Program-made: the position numbers and the translations under genes | Notes under the pieces: generated by a model | What the model saw: the letters and a program-made list of their open reading frames with translations, nothing else | Told to the model about the DNA's origin: nothing | The model's database searches: none | Source of the DNA: Crocinitomicaceae bacterium | GTDB lineage: Bacteria; Bacteroidota; Bacteroidia; Flavobacteriales_D; Crocinitomicaceae | DNA length: 64,000 bases | Direction: 5' to 3' | NCBI GenBank assembly: GCA_020635955.1 | Contig: JACJYW010000009.1 | Span: forward strand, 1-64,000 | Part shown: in pieces, positions 8,374 to 17,007 of the stretch | How positions within the stretch are numbered: position 1 is the stretch's first letter | Layout: each line of letters opens with the position of its first letter

Positions 8374-9648
8374 ATGATGACAGATTCAACCATCTTCGAC
8401 CTGATCGAGAAAGAAAGAGTAAGACAAACCAATGGTATTGAGCTAATTGCTTCTGAGAACTATGTAAGTGATCAGGTGATGAAAGCCATGGGTTCAATTT
8501 GTACTAATAAATATGCTGAAGGATTACCTCATAAAAGATATTATGGTGGATGTGAAGTGGTTGATCAAATTGAGGATCTTGCTATTGACAGATTAAAAGA
8601 ATTGTTCGGTGCTACCTGGGCCAATGTTCAGCCTCATGCGGGTTCACAGGCTAATTACGCAGTAATGCTGGCTTGTTTGGAACCTGGGGATAAAATCCTT
8701 GGATTTGATCTTTCGCATGGAGGTCACCTAACACATGGTTCGCCAGTTAATTTTTCAGGTAAAAGATTTCAGACTTCATTCTATGGCGTAAATCGCGAAA
8801 CAGGAAGAGTGGATTATGACATGATGGAGCAAGTGGCTAAAGCAGAAAAACCTAAATTGATTATTGTTGGTGCTTCTGCTTATTCTAGAGATTGGGATTA
8901 TAAAAGAGTTCGTCAAATTGCAGATGAAGTGGGTGCAATCATTTTAGCCGATATTTCGCATCCAGCTGGGTTGATTGCTAAAGGATTATTGGCAGATCCT
9001 TTTGATCATTGCCATATTGTAACAACTACAACTCATAAGACATTAAGAGGCCCTAGAGGTGGTGTGATCATGCTCCGTCATGATTTCGAAAATCCGTTCG
9101 GTATTAAAACACCAAAAGGTGAATTGAAAATGATGAGTGCATTATTGGATTCAGCCGTTTTCCCAGGAAGCCAGGGAGGACCTTTGGAGCATGTTATTGC
9201 AGCAAAAGCTGTAGCATTTCATGAAGCGCTTTCAGAGAATTTCAAGAAATACGGTGAACAGGTGATCAAGAATGCATCTGTGATGGCTCAGGAAATGGTC
9301 AACAGAGGTTACAAGATCATTTCAGGAGGAACAGATAATCACTCTATGTTGGTGGATCTACGTTCAAAAAATATCACCGGAAAAGATGCAGAAAATGCAC
9401 TTGTTAAAGCTGAGATCACTGTGAATAAGAACATGGTTCCTTTTGATGATAAATCACCATTCGTGACTTCTGGTATTCGTTTAGGATCGGCAGCCATTAC
9501 AACCAGAGGTATCAAAGAAGATCAAATTCCAGCTATCGTTGACCTGATTGATGCTGTTATCATGAATTCAGAAAATGATACAAAAATTGCATCAATTAAA
9601 ACGGAAGTGGAGAAAATGATGAGTGGGTTACCGTTGTTTCAGTGGTAG
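8374..9648 (+). CDS. glyA: Serine hydroxymethyltransferase
   Basis: A full-length 424-residue PLP enzyme interconverting serine and glycine with transfer of a one-carbon unit to tetrahydrofolate. Visible motifs: ELIASENYVS near residue 23, the substrate/PLP segment KRYYGGCEVVD, QPHAGSQAN, the cofactor Asp-His stretch LADISHPAGL, and the Schiff-base Lys222 in TTTTHKTLRGPRGG. The sequence begins MMTDST, so the start could be either of two adjacent ATGs. It lies 18 bases after the XrtF partner on the same strand and is followed by a long repeat array before the convergent ald-like gene. Confidence 0.97.
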   Translation: MMTDSTIFDLIEKERVRQTNGIELIASENYVSDQVMKAMGSICTNKYAEGLPHKRYYGGCEVVDQIEDLAIDRLKELFGATWANVQPHAGSQANYAVMLACLEPGDKILGFDLSHGGHLTHGSPVNFSGKRFQTSFYGVNRETGRVDYDMMEQVAKAEKPKLIIVGASAYSRDWDYKRVRQIADEVGAIILADISHPAGLIAKGLLADPFDHCHIVTTTTHKTLRGPRGGVIMLRHDFENPFGIKTPKGELKMMSALLDSAVFPGSQGGPLEHVIAAKAVAFHEALSENFKKYGEQVIKNASVMAQEMVNRGYKIISGGTDNHSMLVDLRSKNITGKDAENALVKAEITVNKNMVPFDDKSPFVTSGIRLGSAAITTRGIKEDQIPAIVDLIDAVIMNSENDTKIASIKTEVEKMMSGLPLFQW

Positions 9649-9650
9649 GC

Positions 9651-9808
9651 TTTAGGTGTTAGATTTTAGAGAGTGGAGAGTGGATGTTAGAGTGTGGATG
9701 TTGGTGTGTGGATGTTAGAGTGTGGATGTTAGAGTGTGGATGTTGGAATGTGGATGTTGGTGTGTGGATGTTAGAGTGTGGAGTTGGTGTGTGGATGTTG
9801 GAGTGTGG
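9651..9808 (+). repeat. C-free 14-bp tandem array (dimer of heptamers)
   Basis: From 9677 nine units of 14 bases with consensus (A/T)GTGTGGATGTT(A/G)G follow each other (one has 13 bases), plus a half unit ending at 9808. Bases 9651-9676 are in the same 7-base phase (TTTAGGT, GTTAGAT, TTTAGAG). The plus strand of the array contains no C. The unit length is not a multiple of three. The array lies between the 3' ends of glyA and the ald-like gene. Confidence 0.9.
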
Positions 9809-9843
9809 TGAGTGTGAGATTCGTAGGTGATAGGACTACAGGA

Positions 9844-9913
9844 GTTAGGTGTTAGGTGTTATGTGTTAGGTTTTAGGTGTTAGGTGTTAGGGGTAAGGTT
9901 TCAGGTGTTAAGT
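9844..9913 (+). repeat. 7-bp tandem array, consensus GTTAGGT
   Basis: Ten consecutive heptamers in strict phase, five exactly GTTAGGT and the rest with one to three changes (GTTATGT, TTTAGGT, GTTAGGG, GTAAGGT, TTCAGGT, GTTAAGT). It follows the 14-bp array after a 35-base gap and is likewise G/T-rich on the plus strand. Confidence 0.9.
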
Positions 9914-9925
9914 ATTAATCAGCAT

Positions 9926-9989
9926 ATTAACACATTAACTCATTAACACATTAGCACATTAACTCATTAACACATTAGTACATTAGTAC
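9926..9989 (+). repeat. 8-bp tandem array, consensus ATTAACAC
   Basis: Eight consecutive octamers: ATTAACAC, ATTAACTC, ATTAACAC, ATTAGCAC, ATTAACTC, ATTAACAC, ATTAGTAC, ATTAGTAC. It ends 9 bases before the end of the ald-like gene. With the two arrays before it, it fills nearly the whole 350-base gap; no gene, tRNA or clear terminator hairpin is seen there. Confidence 0.9.
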
Positions 9990-9998
9990 AATAACATC

Positions 9999-11216
9999 CT
10001 ATAAAGCTGCTAACAACAACTCAATATTCTTATACGGCAGGTCAAAGACTTTTCCTAAGATCTCTGAAGTTAGTTTTCCCTGATAGATATACACACCGCT
10101 TCTGAAGCCAGGGTCTTTTTTGATCATATCCTTGCATCCTCCCATATCACCCATATCTAGCATTAATGGAGAGAAAATATTACTCAAGGCAATGGATGCC
10201 GTCATAGAAACTCTTGACGCAATGTTAGGAACGCAATAATGGATCACATCATGCTTCACATAAGTTGGTTTTGTGTGATTGGTCAACTTAGAGGTTTCAA
10301 AGCATCCTCCCTGATCAATACTCACATCTACCACTACTGATCCGGGTTTCATCCCCTCTATCATGGCTTCCGTAACAATACACGGGGTTCTTCCCAATCC
10401 TGCTCTAATGGCACCGATCACCACATCAGCTCTCATAATGGCCTTTTCCAAAACCTTTGGTTGGATCACTGAAGTATACACTCTTGATCCTATATCATTT
10501 TGTAATCTTCTTAGTTTCGAAATGGAATTATCAAAGATCTTTACAGATGCTCCTAATCCCATAGCTGCCCTACAGGCATACTCCCCTACGGTTCCAGCTC
10601 CAAGGATCACAACCTCAGTTGGTCTTACACCTGCTACGCCTCCCAACATCAAACCTTTACCTGTTTGATAATTAGAAAGTAACTCTGAAGCAATCAAAAC
10701 AGAAGTATTTCCTGCTATTTCACCCATGGCTCTCACCACGGTATAGATACCATGTTCATCCTGAATATAATCCCAGGCAATGGCCGTGATCTTTTTATTC
10801 ATTAAACTCACCAGGGTTTCTTTTGGGTGAGCTGTTAATTGCAATGCAGAGATGAGGGTTTGATTCCCCGGCATCATTTCAATTTCATCTGCAGATGGCG
10901 GAGCAACCTTAAGAATGATATTTGCCTTAAATACTTCAGCCTTATCATAAGCTATTTCAGCTCCCGCTTCTGAATAATCAACATCCTGATAACTGGCCAT
11001 TTTACCGGCTTGAGTCTCTACTAAAACCTGATGTCCATTACTTACCAAAAGCTGCACCGCTTCAGGATTCAAGGCCACACGATTTTCCTGGAAGGTAGTT
11101 TCTTTAGGAATACCGATCATCAATTTCCCTTTCTTCCTTCCTATCGCCAACATTTCTTCCTGTGGCAATAAGGAACCTTCTTTCATCAATGATTTTAGCG
11201 TCTCCGGATCTGTCAT
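9999..11216 (-). CDS. Alanine dehydrogenase-like protein (Ald/PNT family)
   Basis: A 405-residue protein with the Ald/PNT fold: IGIPKETTFQENRVALNPEAV at residues 34-54, ILKVAPPS with the substrate Lys near 103, and Rossmann motif VVILGAGTVGEYACRAAMG near 202-220. Classical alanine dehydrogenase catalyses NAD-dependent deamination of alanine. A 30-residue N-terminal extension precedes the normal start, and where classical enzymes have the catalytic His in an LHL-type motif this protein reads ALQL, with Gln near 126. The activity may therefore differ from true alanine dehydrogenase. Its start overlaps the tsaE stop by 4 bases, which makes a porX-tsaE-ald minus-strand unit. Confidence 0.85.
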   Translation of the reverse strand: MTDPETLKSLMKEGSLLPQEEMLAIGRKKGKLMIGIPKETTFQENRVALNPEAVQLLVSNGHQVLVETQAGKMASYQDVDYSEAGAEIAYDKAEVFKANIILKVAPPSADEIEMMPGNQTLISALQLTAHPKETLVSLMNKKITAIAWDYIQDEHGIYTVVRAMGEIAGNTSVLIASELLSNYQTGKGLMLGGVAGVRPTEVVILGAGTVGEYACRAAMGLGASVKIFDNSISKLRRLQNDIGSRVYTSVIQPKVLEKAIMRADVVIGAIRAGLGRTPCIVTEAMIEGMKPGSVVVDVSIDQGGCFETSKLTNHTKPTYVKHDVIHYCVPNIASRVSMTASIALSNIFSPLMLDMGDMGGCKDMIKKDPGFRSGVYIYQGKLTSEILGKVFDLPYKNIELLLAAL

Positions 11217-11632
11217 AATACTACGTCTATGGTTCTGACTTGGTCATGCAATGTAATCTTTAACCTTACGGCATTTTCGGGTAAAAGGTTCTCTATTCGC
11301 TCAGGCCATTCAATAAAAATGTAGGCATCCTCCTCAAATATCTCCTCTACCCCAATATCATAAGCTTCCACTTCGTCTTTGATCCTGTAGAAATCAAAAT
11401 GATATATAGTACCAAAATTTACTGAAAAATATTCATTTACAATTGAAAAGGTAGGAGATGAACTGTGATCTTCAATACCCATCATATCTAAAATGGCATT
11501 GATCAGAGTGGTTTTACCCGCTCCCATCTCACCATAGAACAAGACCTTTTTACGATTGTTTTGATCTAGAAAATCAATAAGTTTCCCCGCAACTTCAGGT
11601 AGATCTGAAAGTGCTTTTGCCTCTAATTTCAT
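11213..11632 (-). CDS. tsaE: tRNA threonylcarbamoyladenosine biosynthesis ATPase TsaE
   Basis: The 139-residue size and motifs match TsaE: Walker A GEMGAGKTTLIN near residues 34-45, the SSPTFSIVNEY segment, HFDFYRIKD, and EWPERIENLLP. TsaE is the ATPase that works with TsaB and TsaD to form t6A at position 37 of ANN-decoding tRNAs. It lies 4 bases after porX and overlaps the ald-like gene by 4 bases, so the three are probably co-transcribed. Confidence 0.94.
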   Translation of the reverse strand: MKLEAKALSDLPEVAGKLIDFLDQNNRKKVLFYGEMGAGKTTLINAILDMMGIEDHSSSPTFSIVNEYFSVNFGTIYHFDFYRIKDEVEAYDIGVEEIFEEDAYIFIEWPERIENLLPENAVRLKITLHDQVRTIDVVL

Positions 11633-11636
11633 CTTG

Positions 11637-13181
11637 CTATTTTGCCGATAATTCGATCCACGGAATGATCATTTCCTCCAAAGATACACCTCCATGCTGA
11701 AAAGTGTCCTTATAATAATTCACGTAATAATTGTAATTATTCGGATAAGCAAAAAAGTCATTCTCTTTAGAGAAGATGAATTGAGAACTCACATTTTCTT
11801 TAGGCAGCATAATATCCTCCGGATTGCTGGAGATCAACACCTCTTTCTCATTATAGTTCAGGTTTCTACCCACTTTATAACGCAAATTGGTATTCGTATT
11901 CTTATCTCCCAATACTTTGACAGGATTATCGACACGAATGGTTCCATGATCAGTGGTAATGAAGGTTTTGATCTTCTTCTCTGCAATTTTCTTGAAGATC
12001 TCTTTTAATGGAGAGTGATTAAACCATGATCTGGTAAGTGAACGATACGCCGCCTCATCATCAGCCAATTCTTTGATCACTTCCATCTCTGTTCTGGCGT
12101 GCGAAAGCATATCTACAAAATTGTAGACGATCACATTCAGGTCATTTTGAAGTAATTCATTGAATCGATCTACCAACTTCTTAGCAAAATCAAGTTTCAC
12201 CACCTTGTTGTAAGACATTTTAATATGTTTACCATGTCTTTTCAAATTGGCCTCCAGGAATTCCTTCTCATGCATATTTTTTCCGCCTTCGTCATTCTCA
12301 TTCAACCACAGATCAGGAAACTTTTTCTCGATCTCTAAAGGCATCATTCCTGCAAAAAGAGCATTTCTGGCATAATGTGTAGCTGTTGGTAAGATGGAGT
12401 AGAACAACTCCTCTTTGTCTACATTATAGAATTCTGACAATAAGGGCTTTAACATCATCCATTGATCATACCTTAAATTATCGATCACTATCAAAAAACA
12501 AGGTTCTTGACCCAAATGGCTCATTAATTTCTTTTCCAACAACTGATGAGAAAGCAATGGTGCATCCTCATCTCCATTCAACCAGCTTCTATAATTCTTA
12601 TCAACGAATTTGCAAAACTGTGTATTCGCTTCCTTCTTCTGCATCAAGAAAACCTCCTTCATTCCTGCATCCGTAGAATTTTCAAAACGCAGTTCCCACT
12701 TCACCAGTTTATCATAGATCTGAGCCCATTCATCAGCATCCAATCGATCATTCAATTGCATACCAATCTGACGGAATTCCATTTGATAATCAGAGGTATT
12801 CTTTTGCGAAACAAGATCTTTTGAGTCAAGGTTCTTTTTCAATGAAAGCAATATCTGATTGGGATTCACCGGTTTGATCAAATAGTCAGAGATCTGACCA
12901 CCAATGGCCTCTTCCATAATATGTTCCTCTTCACTTTTGGTGATCATAATGATCGGAACATTCTGGTTAATCTGCTTTATCTTGGCTAAGGTCTCCAATC
13001 CAGTTAACCCGGGCATATTCTCGTCTAAAAAGATGATATCATAATGATGTTCCTGCGACATTTCCACGGCATCAGCCCCATTGTTTACAGTATCGATCTC
13101 GAATCCTTTCTCCTGAAGAAAAAGAATATGTGGTTTTAACAGGTCTATCTCATCATCTGCCCAAAGTATTCTGGCTTCCAT
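11637..13181 (-). CDS. porX: T9SS response regulator PorX (receiver plus PglZ domain)
   Basis: A 514-residue two-domain protein. The receiver domain (1-120) has acidic pair D9-D10, phospho-acceptor D53 in IIFLDENMPG and Lys103 in DYLIKPVNP. The C-terminal part (about 215-514) is a PglZ/alkaline-phosphatase-like domain with metal Asp in VIDNLRYDQW, the catalytic Thr region PTATHYARNALFAG near 266-268, and THDHGT-like ITTDHGTIRV. PorX regulates type IX secretion with PorY and an ECF sigma factor in Porphyromonas, and its PglZ domain cleaves phospho-linkages in cyclic oligonucleotides. No DNA-binding domain is present. It diverges from the HD-domain gene with a 33-base gap. Confidence 0.93.
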   Translation of the reverse strand: MEARILWADDEIDLLKPHILFLQEKGFEIDTVNNGADAVEMSQEHHYDIIFLDENMPGLTGLETLAKIKQINQNVPIIMITKSEEEHIMEEAIGGQISDYLIKPVNPNQILLSLKKNLDSKDLVSQKNTSDYQMEFRQIGMQLNDRLDADEWAQIYDKLVKWELRFENSTDAGMKEVFLMQKKEANTQFCKFVDKNYRSWLNGDEDAPLLSHQLLEKKLMSHLGQEPCFLIVIDNLRYDQWMMLKPLLSEFYNVDKEELFYSILPTATHYARNALFAGMMPLEIEKKFPDLWLNENDEGGKNMHEKEFLEANLKRHGKHIKMSYNKVVKLDFAKKLVDRFNELLQNDLNVIVYNFVDMLSHARTEMEVIKELADDEAAYRSLTRSWFNHSPLKEIFKKIAEKKIKTFITTDHGTIRVDNPVKVLGDKNTNTNLRYKVGRNLNYNEKEVLISSNPEDIMLPKENVSSQFIFSKENDFFAYPNNYNYYVNYYKDTFQHGGVSLEEMIIPWIELSAK

Positions 13182-13189
13182 ATTTTACT

Positions 13190-13197
13190 TAATTTTG
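13190..13197 (+). promoter_or_regulatory. Candidate -7 box for the HD-domain gene
   Basis: TAATTTTG matches TAnnTTTG and lies 17 bases before the TTG start at 13215, in the only 33 bases between two divergent genes. Confidence 0.4.
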
Positions 13198-13214
13198 CTC
13201 GTTAAATTAATGAA

Positions 13215-14468
13215 TTGAGTTTGCAAAAAGGCACTTCCAATAAAAGAAAAATAATAAACGATCCGGTTCACGGTTTTATTACTATTCCGCATGAATTGAT
13301 CTATGACCTGATCCAACACCCTTACTTTCAACGTTTAAGAAGGATCAAACAATTGGGAATGTCTCACCTGGTTTATCCAGGAGCTAACCACACGAGATTT
13401 CATCACGCCTTAGGTGCCATGCATTTGATGTCAAAGGCAATTACGGTCTTAAAGAAAAAAGGTGTTGAGATCTCGGATGATGAAAAATTAGCAGTACGAA
13501 TAGCAATTTTGCTACATGATATAGGCCACGGTCCATTTTCTCATACCCTTGAGCACTCTTTGTTAGAAGATGTTTCTCATGAGGAAATGTCACTGCTTTT
13601 CATGCACCGATTGAATGATGAATTCAATGGACAATTAGATCTGGCCATTAAGATCTTCACTAATAAATACCATAAAACTTTCTTGCATGATCTGGTGTCC
13701 AGCCAATTGGATATGGACCGCATGGATTACCTGCAACGAGATAGTTTTTTTACCGGTGTAAGTGAAGGGATCATTGGAAGTGAGCGAATCATTACCATGT
13801 TGAATGTGGTTAATGGGCAATTAGCGGTGGAGGAAAAAGGAATTTATTCGATAGAGAATTTCATTTCTGCCAGAAGGATCATGTATTGGCAGGTGTATAT
13901 GCACAAAACAGTGGTTTCTTCTGAATATATGTTGATCAAGATCTTAAGAAGAGCCAATTTCTTGTTCAGTCAGGGAAAAGATCTTTTTGCCAGCCCTTAT
14001 TTAAAGACTTTTCTAAAATCAAGATATACCACTGAAGATTTTAAGAATAATCCTCAATTATTGGACGAGTTTGCATTGGTAGATGACAATGATGTTGTTT
14101 CAGCCATTAAAAACTGGCAATTTTCAGATGACAAGATCCTTTCGATCCTTTGTAAAAATATCGTTTCACGAAAATTATTTACAACTGAGATCACTAAAGT
14201 TCCTGCCGATTCTATCCATGTCAATGAGATTAAGAATGATCTGATCAAAAAATTGGGTATCACTGAAGAAGAAGTGGAATATTTTTTGGAGACCGAGATC
14301 CTTGTAAACAATGCTTACAATGAGAAATTCAAGCAGATCCTGATCATAAGCAAAACGCGAGAAATCCAGGATATTGCCATGGCATCTGACAACCTGAATA
14401 TATCTGCTCTATCTCAACCAGTTGAGAAATTTTGTCTATGTTATCTGAATGTTAACAGAGAGGAGTAG
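13215..14468 (+). CDS. HD-domain phosphohydrolase (dNTPase-like)
   Basis: A 417-residue HD-superfamily protein. The N-terminus INDPVHGFITIP, the metal His in TRFHHALGAMHLM, the HD pair in LLHDIGHGPFSHTLEH and the later Asp in SSQLDMDRMDYLQRD are all present, as in dGTPase/SAMHD1-like enzymes. It probably hydrolyses nucleotides in the cytoplasm; the substrate is unknown. The start is a TTG at 13215 (another TTG lies at 13221): no ATG occurs before the conserved region, and a TAA at 13203-13205 closes the frame upstream. It diverges from porX. Confidence 0.88.
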   Translation: MSLQKGTSNKRKIINDPVHGFITIPHELIYDLIQHPYFQRLRRIKQLGMSHLVYPGANHTRFHHALGAMHLMSKAITVLKKKGVEISDDEKLAVRIAILLHDIGHGPFSHTLEHSLLEDVSHEEMSLLFMHRLNDEFNGQLDLAIKIFTNKYHKTFLHDLVSSQLDMDRMDYLQRDSFFTGVSEGIIGSERIITMLNVVNGQLAVEEKGIYSIENFISARRIMYWQVYMHKTVVSSEYMLIKILRRANFLFSQGKDLFASPYLKTFLKSRYTTEDFKNNPQLLDEFALVDDNDVVSAIKNWQFSDDKILSILCKNIVSRKLFTTEITKVPADSIHVNEIKNDLIKKLGITEEEVEYFLETEILVNNAYNEKFKQILIISKTREIQDIAMASDNLNISALSQPVEKFCLCYLNVNREE

Positions 14469-14516
14469 ATTATTCGTCTTTTTTTGCAAACGATTTGTTG
14501 AAAACTTCGTTATCCA

Positions 14517-14550
14517 TTGTGAATCCCCCGATTTTAAATTATTATTTTTG
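14517..14550 (+). promoter_or_regulatory. Candidate promoter of the lpx operon
   Basis: TTG at 14517-14519 and TATTTTTG at 14543-14550 are 23 bases apart, fitting the Bacteroidota -33/-7 pattern at the long end of its spacing. The -7 box ends only 5 bases before the lpxD ATG, so the transcript would be nearly leaderless. Confidence 0.5.
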
Positions 14551-14555
14551 ACCAA

Positions 14556-15611
14556 ATGGAATTCTCTGCCAATCAAATAGCCGATTTACTTCAGGGTGAA
14601 ATCGTTGGTAATGCTAGCGCAACCGTGTCTGGTCTTTCAAAAATTGAAGACGGAAAGGCAGGGACATTATCATTTTTGGCAAATCCTAAATACGAAGATC
14701 ATATTTACACAACCAAATCCACTGTGATTATTGTTAATGCTGATTTTCAACCTCAAAAAGAACTTCCAAATGGTTGTACATTGATCAAGGTACCTGAAGC
14801 TTATTCGGCTTTTGCGAAATTGCTGGAAATGTATGATCAGGCTGTGGCCAAACAACCAAAGATCGAAGAAATGTCTTATATCTCCCCTTCTGCTAAAGTT
14901 GGAGAGAACGTATATATCGGAGCATTTGCCTATGTTGGTGATAATGCGGTAATTGGAAACAACACACATATCTACCCGAATTCTTATGTTGGCGACAATG
15001 TAAAGATTGGTGAGAACACAGTTGTATACAGTGGTGTCCACATTTACAGAGATTGTGTAATTGGAAATCATTGCACACTTCATTCAGGCGCCATCATTGG
15101 TGCTGATGGATTTGGTTTTGCACCTAATTCAGAAAACAACTATCAAAAAGTTCCTCAGATTGGAAATACCATTCTGGAAGATCACGTGAGTATAGGCGCC
15201 AACACAACAGTTGACAGAGCTACACTTGGTTCTACTGTTGTAAAAAAAGGTGTTAAACTGGATAATCTGGTACAGATAGGTCATAACGTAGTGGTTGGAG
15301 ACAACACAGTGATGGCAGCTCAAACAGGTATTGCCGGATCTACCAAATTAGGTAAGAACATCATGATAGGTGGCCAGGTAGGTATAGTTGGGCACATAGA
15401 AATTGCTGATGGGGTGAAAATAGGCGCTCAATCTGGTGTTGGAAAATCGATTAAAAAAGAAGGCGAAATGGTGCTGGGATCTCCTGCCTATGAAGCCGAA
15501 GAATATAAAAAATCTTACATGGGGTTCAGAAGATTACCTTTTATTCTGAACAAATTGAGAGAATTAGAAGCTGAATTAAAACAACTAAAGGAAGAAAAAG
15601 CCAATGGCTGA
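14556..15611 (+). CDS. lpxD: UDP-3-O-acylglucosamine N-acyltransferase LpxD
   Basis: A 351-residue lipid A enzyme that adds the second (N-linked) acyl chain from acyl-ACP. The N-terminal UDP-GlcN-binding domain (1-100) is followed by a left-handed hexapeptide helix (about 110-315) with many V/I-G-x-N repeats; the catalytic His is in DNLVQIGHNVVVGDN. The C-terminal helix ends in ELEAELKQLKEEKANG. It is the first gene of lpxD-lpxC/fabZ-lpxA and overlaps the next gene by 8 bases. Confidence 0.96.
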   Translation: MEFSANQIADLLQGEIVGNASATVSGLSKIEDGKAGTLSFLANPKYEDHIYTTKSTVIIVNADFQPQKELPNGCTLIKVPEAYSAFAKLLEMYDQAVAKQPKIEEMSYISPSAKVGENVYIGAFAYVGDNAVIGNNTHIYPNSYVGDNVKIGENTVVYSGVHIYRDCVIGNHCTLHSGAIIGADGFGFAPNSENNYQKVPQIGNTILEDHVSIGANTTVDRATLGSTVVKKGVKLDNLVQIGHNVVVGDNTVMAAQTGIAGSTKLGKNIMIGGQVGIVGHIEIADGVKIGAQSGVGKSIKKEGEMVLGSPAYEAEEYKKSYMGFRRLPFILNKLRELEAELKQLKEEKANG

Positions 15612-17007
15612 TAAGCAAAAAACCCTAAAGGATAAAGTTGAATTATCCGGTGTTGGATTGCACACTGGAGAGAAAGTAACCCTAACTATTTTACCGGCGG
15701 CAGAGCGTCATGGATATAAATTCCAACGTGTAGATATTGAAGGTGAACCAATCATTAAGGCAGATCCTGATAATGTGGTTTCAACCGCAAGAGGTACAAC
15801 CCTTGAAGAAAAAGGAGCAAAGGTATATACCACAGAGCACGTTCTTGCTGCTTTGTATGCCTTGCAGGTAGATAACGCCTTGATCCAATTGAACGGACCA
15901 GAAGTTCCGATCATGGATGGAAGCTCAATGCCATTCATCAAAGCGATCAAAGAAGCAGGCTTAGTTGAACAAGAAGCTGAAAGAGATTACTTTGAATTAA
16001 GTGAGAACTTAAAGTGGGAAGACACTGAAAAGGGAATAGAATTCTTAGCTATTCCTGATGAAAAATACCGTATCACAGTAATGGTAGATTACAATTCACC
16101 TGTACTTGGTACGCAGCATGCAAGCATGTTTCAAATTGAAGATTTCGAAAAAGAGATCGCTAAATGCAGAACGTTCTGCTTTTTGAAAGAATTGGAATAT
16201 TTGGCTACGAACGGATTGATCAAAGGTGGAGACCTTGACAATGCCATTGTTTTAGTAGAGAAAGATGATATTCAGCAAGATGAGTTAAACCGGCTTGCAA
16301 AATTGTTAGGCAAAGAGAATCTTTCAGTTAGCTATGATGGTATTGGGACATTAAACCATACTGAATTGGCTTTTGAAAATGAACCTGCTCGTCATAAATT
16401 ATTGGATATTGTTGGAGATATGGCATTGGTTGGCAGACCTATAAAAGCGCATATTCTTGCTGCAAGACCAGGACATGGCGGGAATGTTCAATTCGCCAAA
16501 ATTCTGAAAGAACAAATCAAGAAACAAGAGAATAAAGGACGCTTTTTCGATCTGGAGAAAGAACCACTTTATGACACTGTGGCCATAGAGAAAATGTTAC
16601 CTCACCGTTACCCTTTCTTATTGGTAGATAAGGTAATGGAAATTACAGAGGATACCATTATTGGTGTAAAGAACATCACCATGAATGAGCCTCAATTCAC
16701 CGGACATTTTCCTGGAAATCCAATTTTCCCGGGAGTACTTCAAATTGAAGCCATGGCACAGTGCGGTGGAGTGTTCGCCTTGAGTAAAGTTGAAGACCCT
16801 CATTTGTATTCAACATACTTTATGAAGATCGATAACGTTAAATTCAAAACTATGGTTCGCCCAGGTGACACTGTTGTGTTTGAATTGAAATTGTTATCAC
16901 CTATTAGAAGAGGTTTGGTTAATATGGGCGGAACTGCTTATGTTAATGGAAAACCTGTAATGTCAGCAGATATGTTGGCACAAGTTGTTAAAGACAAAAC
17001 CGAATGA
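15604..17007 (+). CDS. lpxC/fabZ: Bifunctional LpxC deacetylase / FabZ dehydratase
   Basis: A fusion normal for Bacteroidota (467 residues). LpxC (1-310) catalyses the committed deacetylation of lipid A synthesis; its zinc site is visible in YTTEHVLAALYAL and HKLLDIVGDMALVG, with the active-site GHGGN region after it. FabZ (about 320-467) dehydrates 3-hydroxyacyl-ACP; LPHRYPFLLVDKV carries its catalytic His and GNPIFPGVLQIEAMAQ its Glu. Joining the two places lipid A flux and fatty acid elongation, which share the 3-hydroxyacyl-ACP pool, under one expression control. Confidence 0.97.
   Translation: MADKQKTLKDKVELSGVGLHTGEKVTLTILPAAERHGYKFQRVDIEGEPIIKADPDNVVSTARGTTLEEKGAKVYTTEHVLAALYALQVDNALIQLNGPEVPIMDGSSMPFIKAIKEAGLVEQEAERDYFELSENLKWEDTEKGIEFLAIPDEKYRITVMVDYNSPVLGTQHASMFQIEDFEKEIAKCRTFCFLKELEYLATNGLIKGGDLDNAIVLVEKDDIQQDELNRLAKLLGKENLSVSYDGIGTLNHTELAFENEPARHKLLDIVGDMALVGRPIKAHILAARPGHGGNVQFAKILKEQIKKQENKGRFFDLEKEPLYDTVAIEKMLPHRYPFLLVDKVMEITEDTIIGVKNITMNEPQFTGHFPGNPIFPGVLQIEAMAQCGGVFALSKVEDPHLYSTYFMKIDNVKFKTMVRPGDTVVFELKLLSPIRRGLVNMGGTAYVNGKPVMSADMLAQVVKDKTE

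Noticed and set aside
9649..9998. CRISPR array
   Set aside because: Units are 7-14 bases without unique spacers, so they are simple tandem repeats and not CRISPR.
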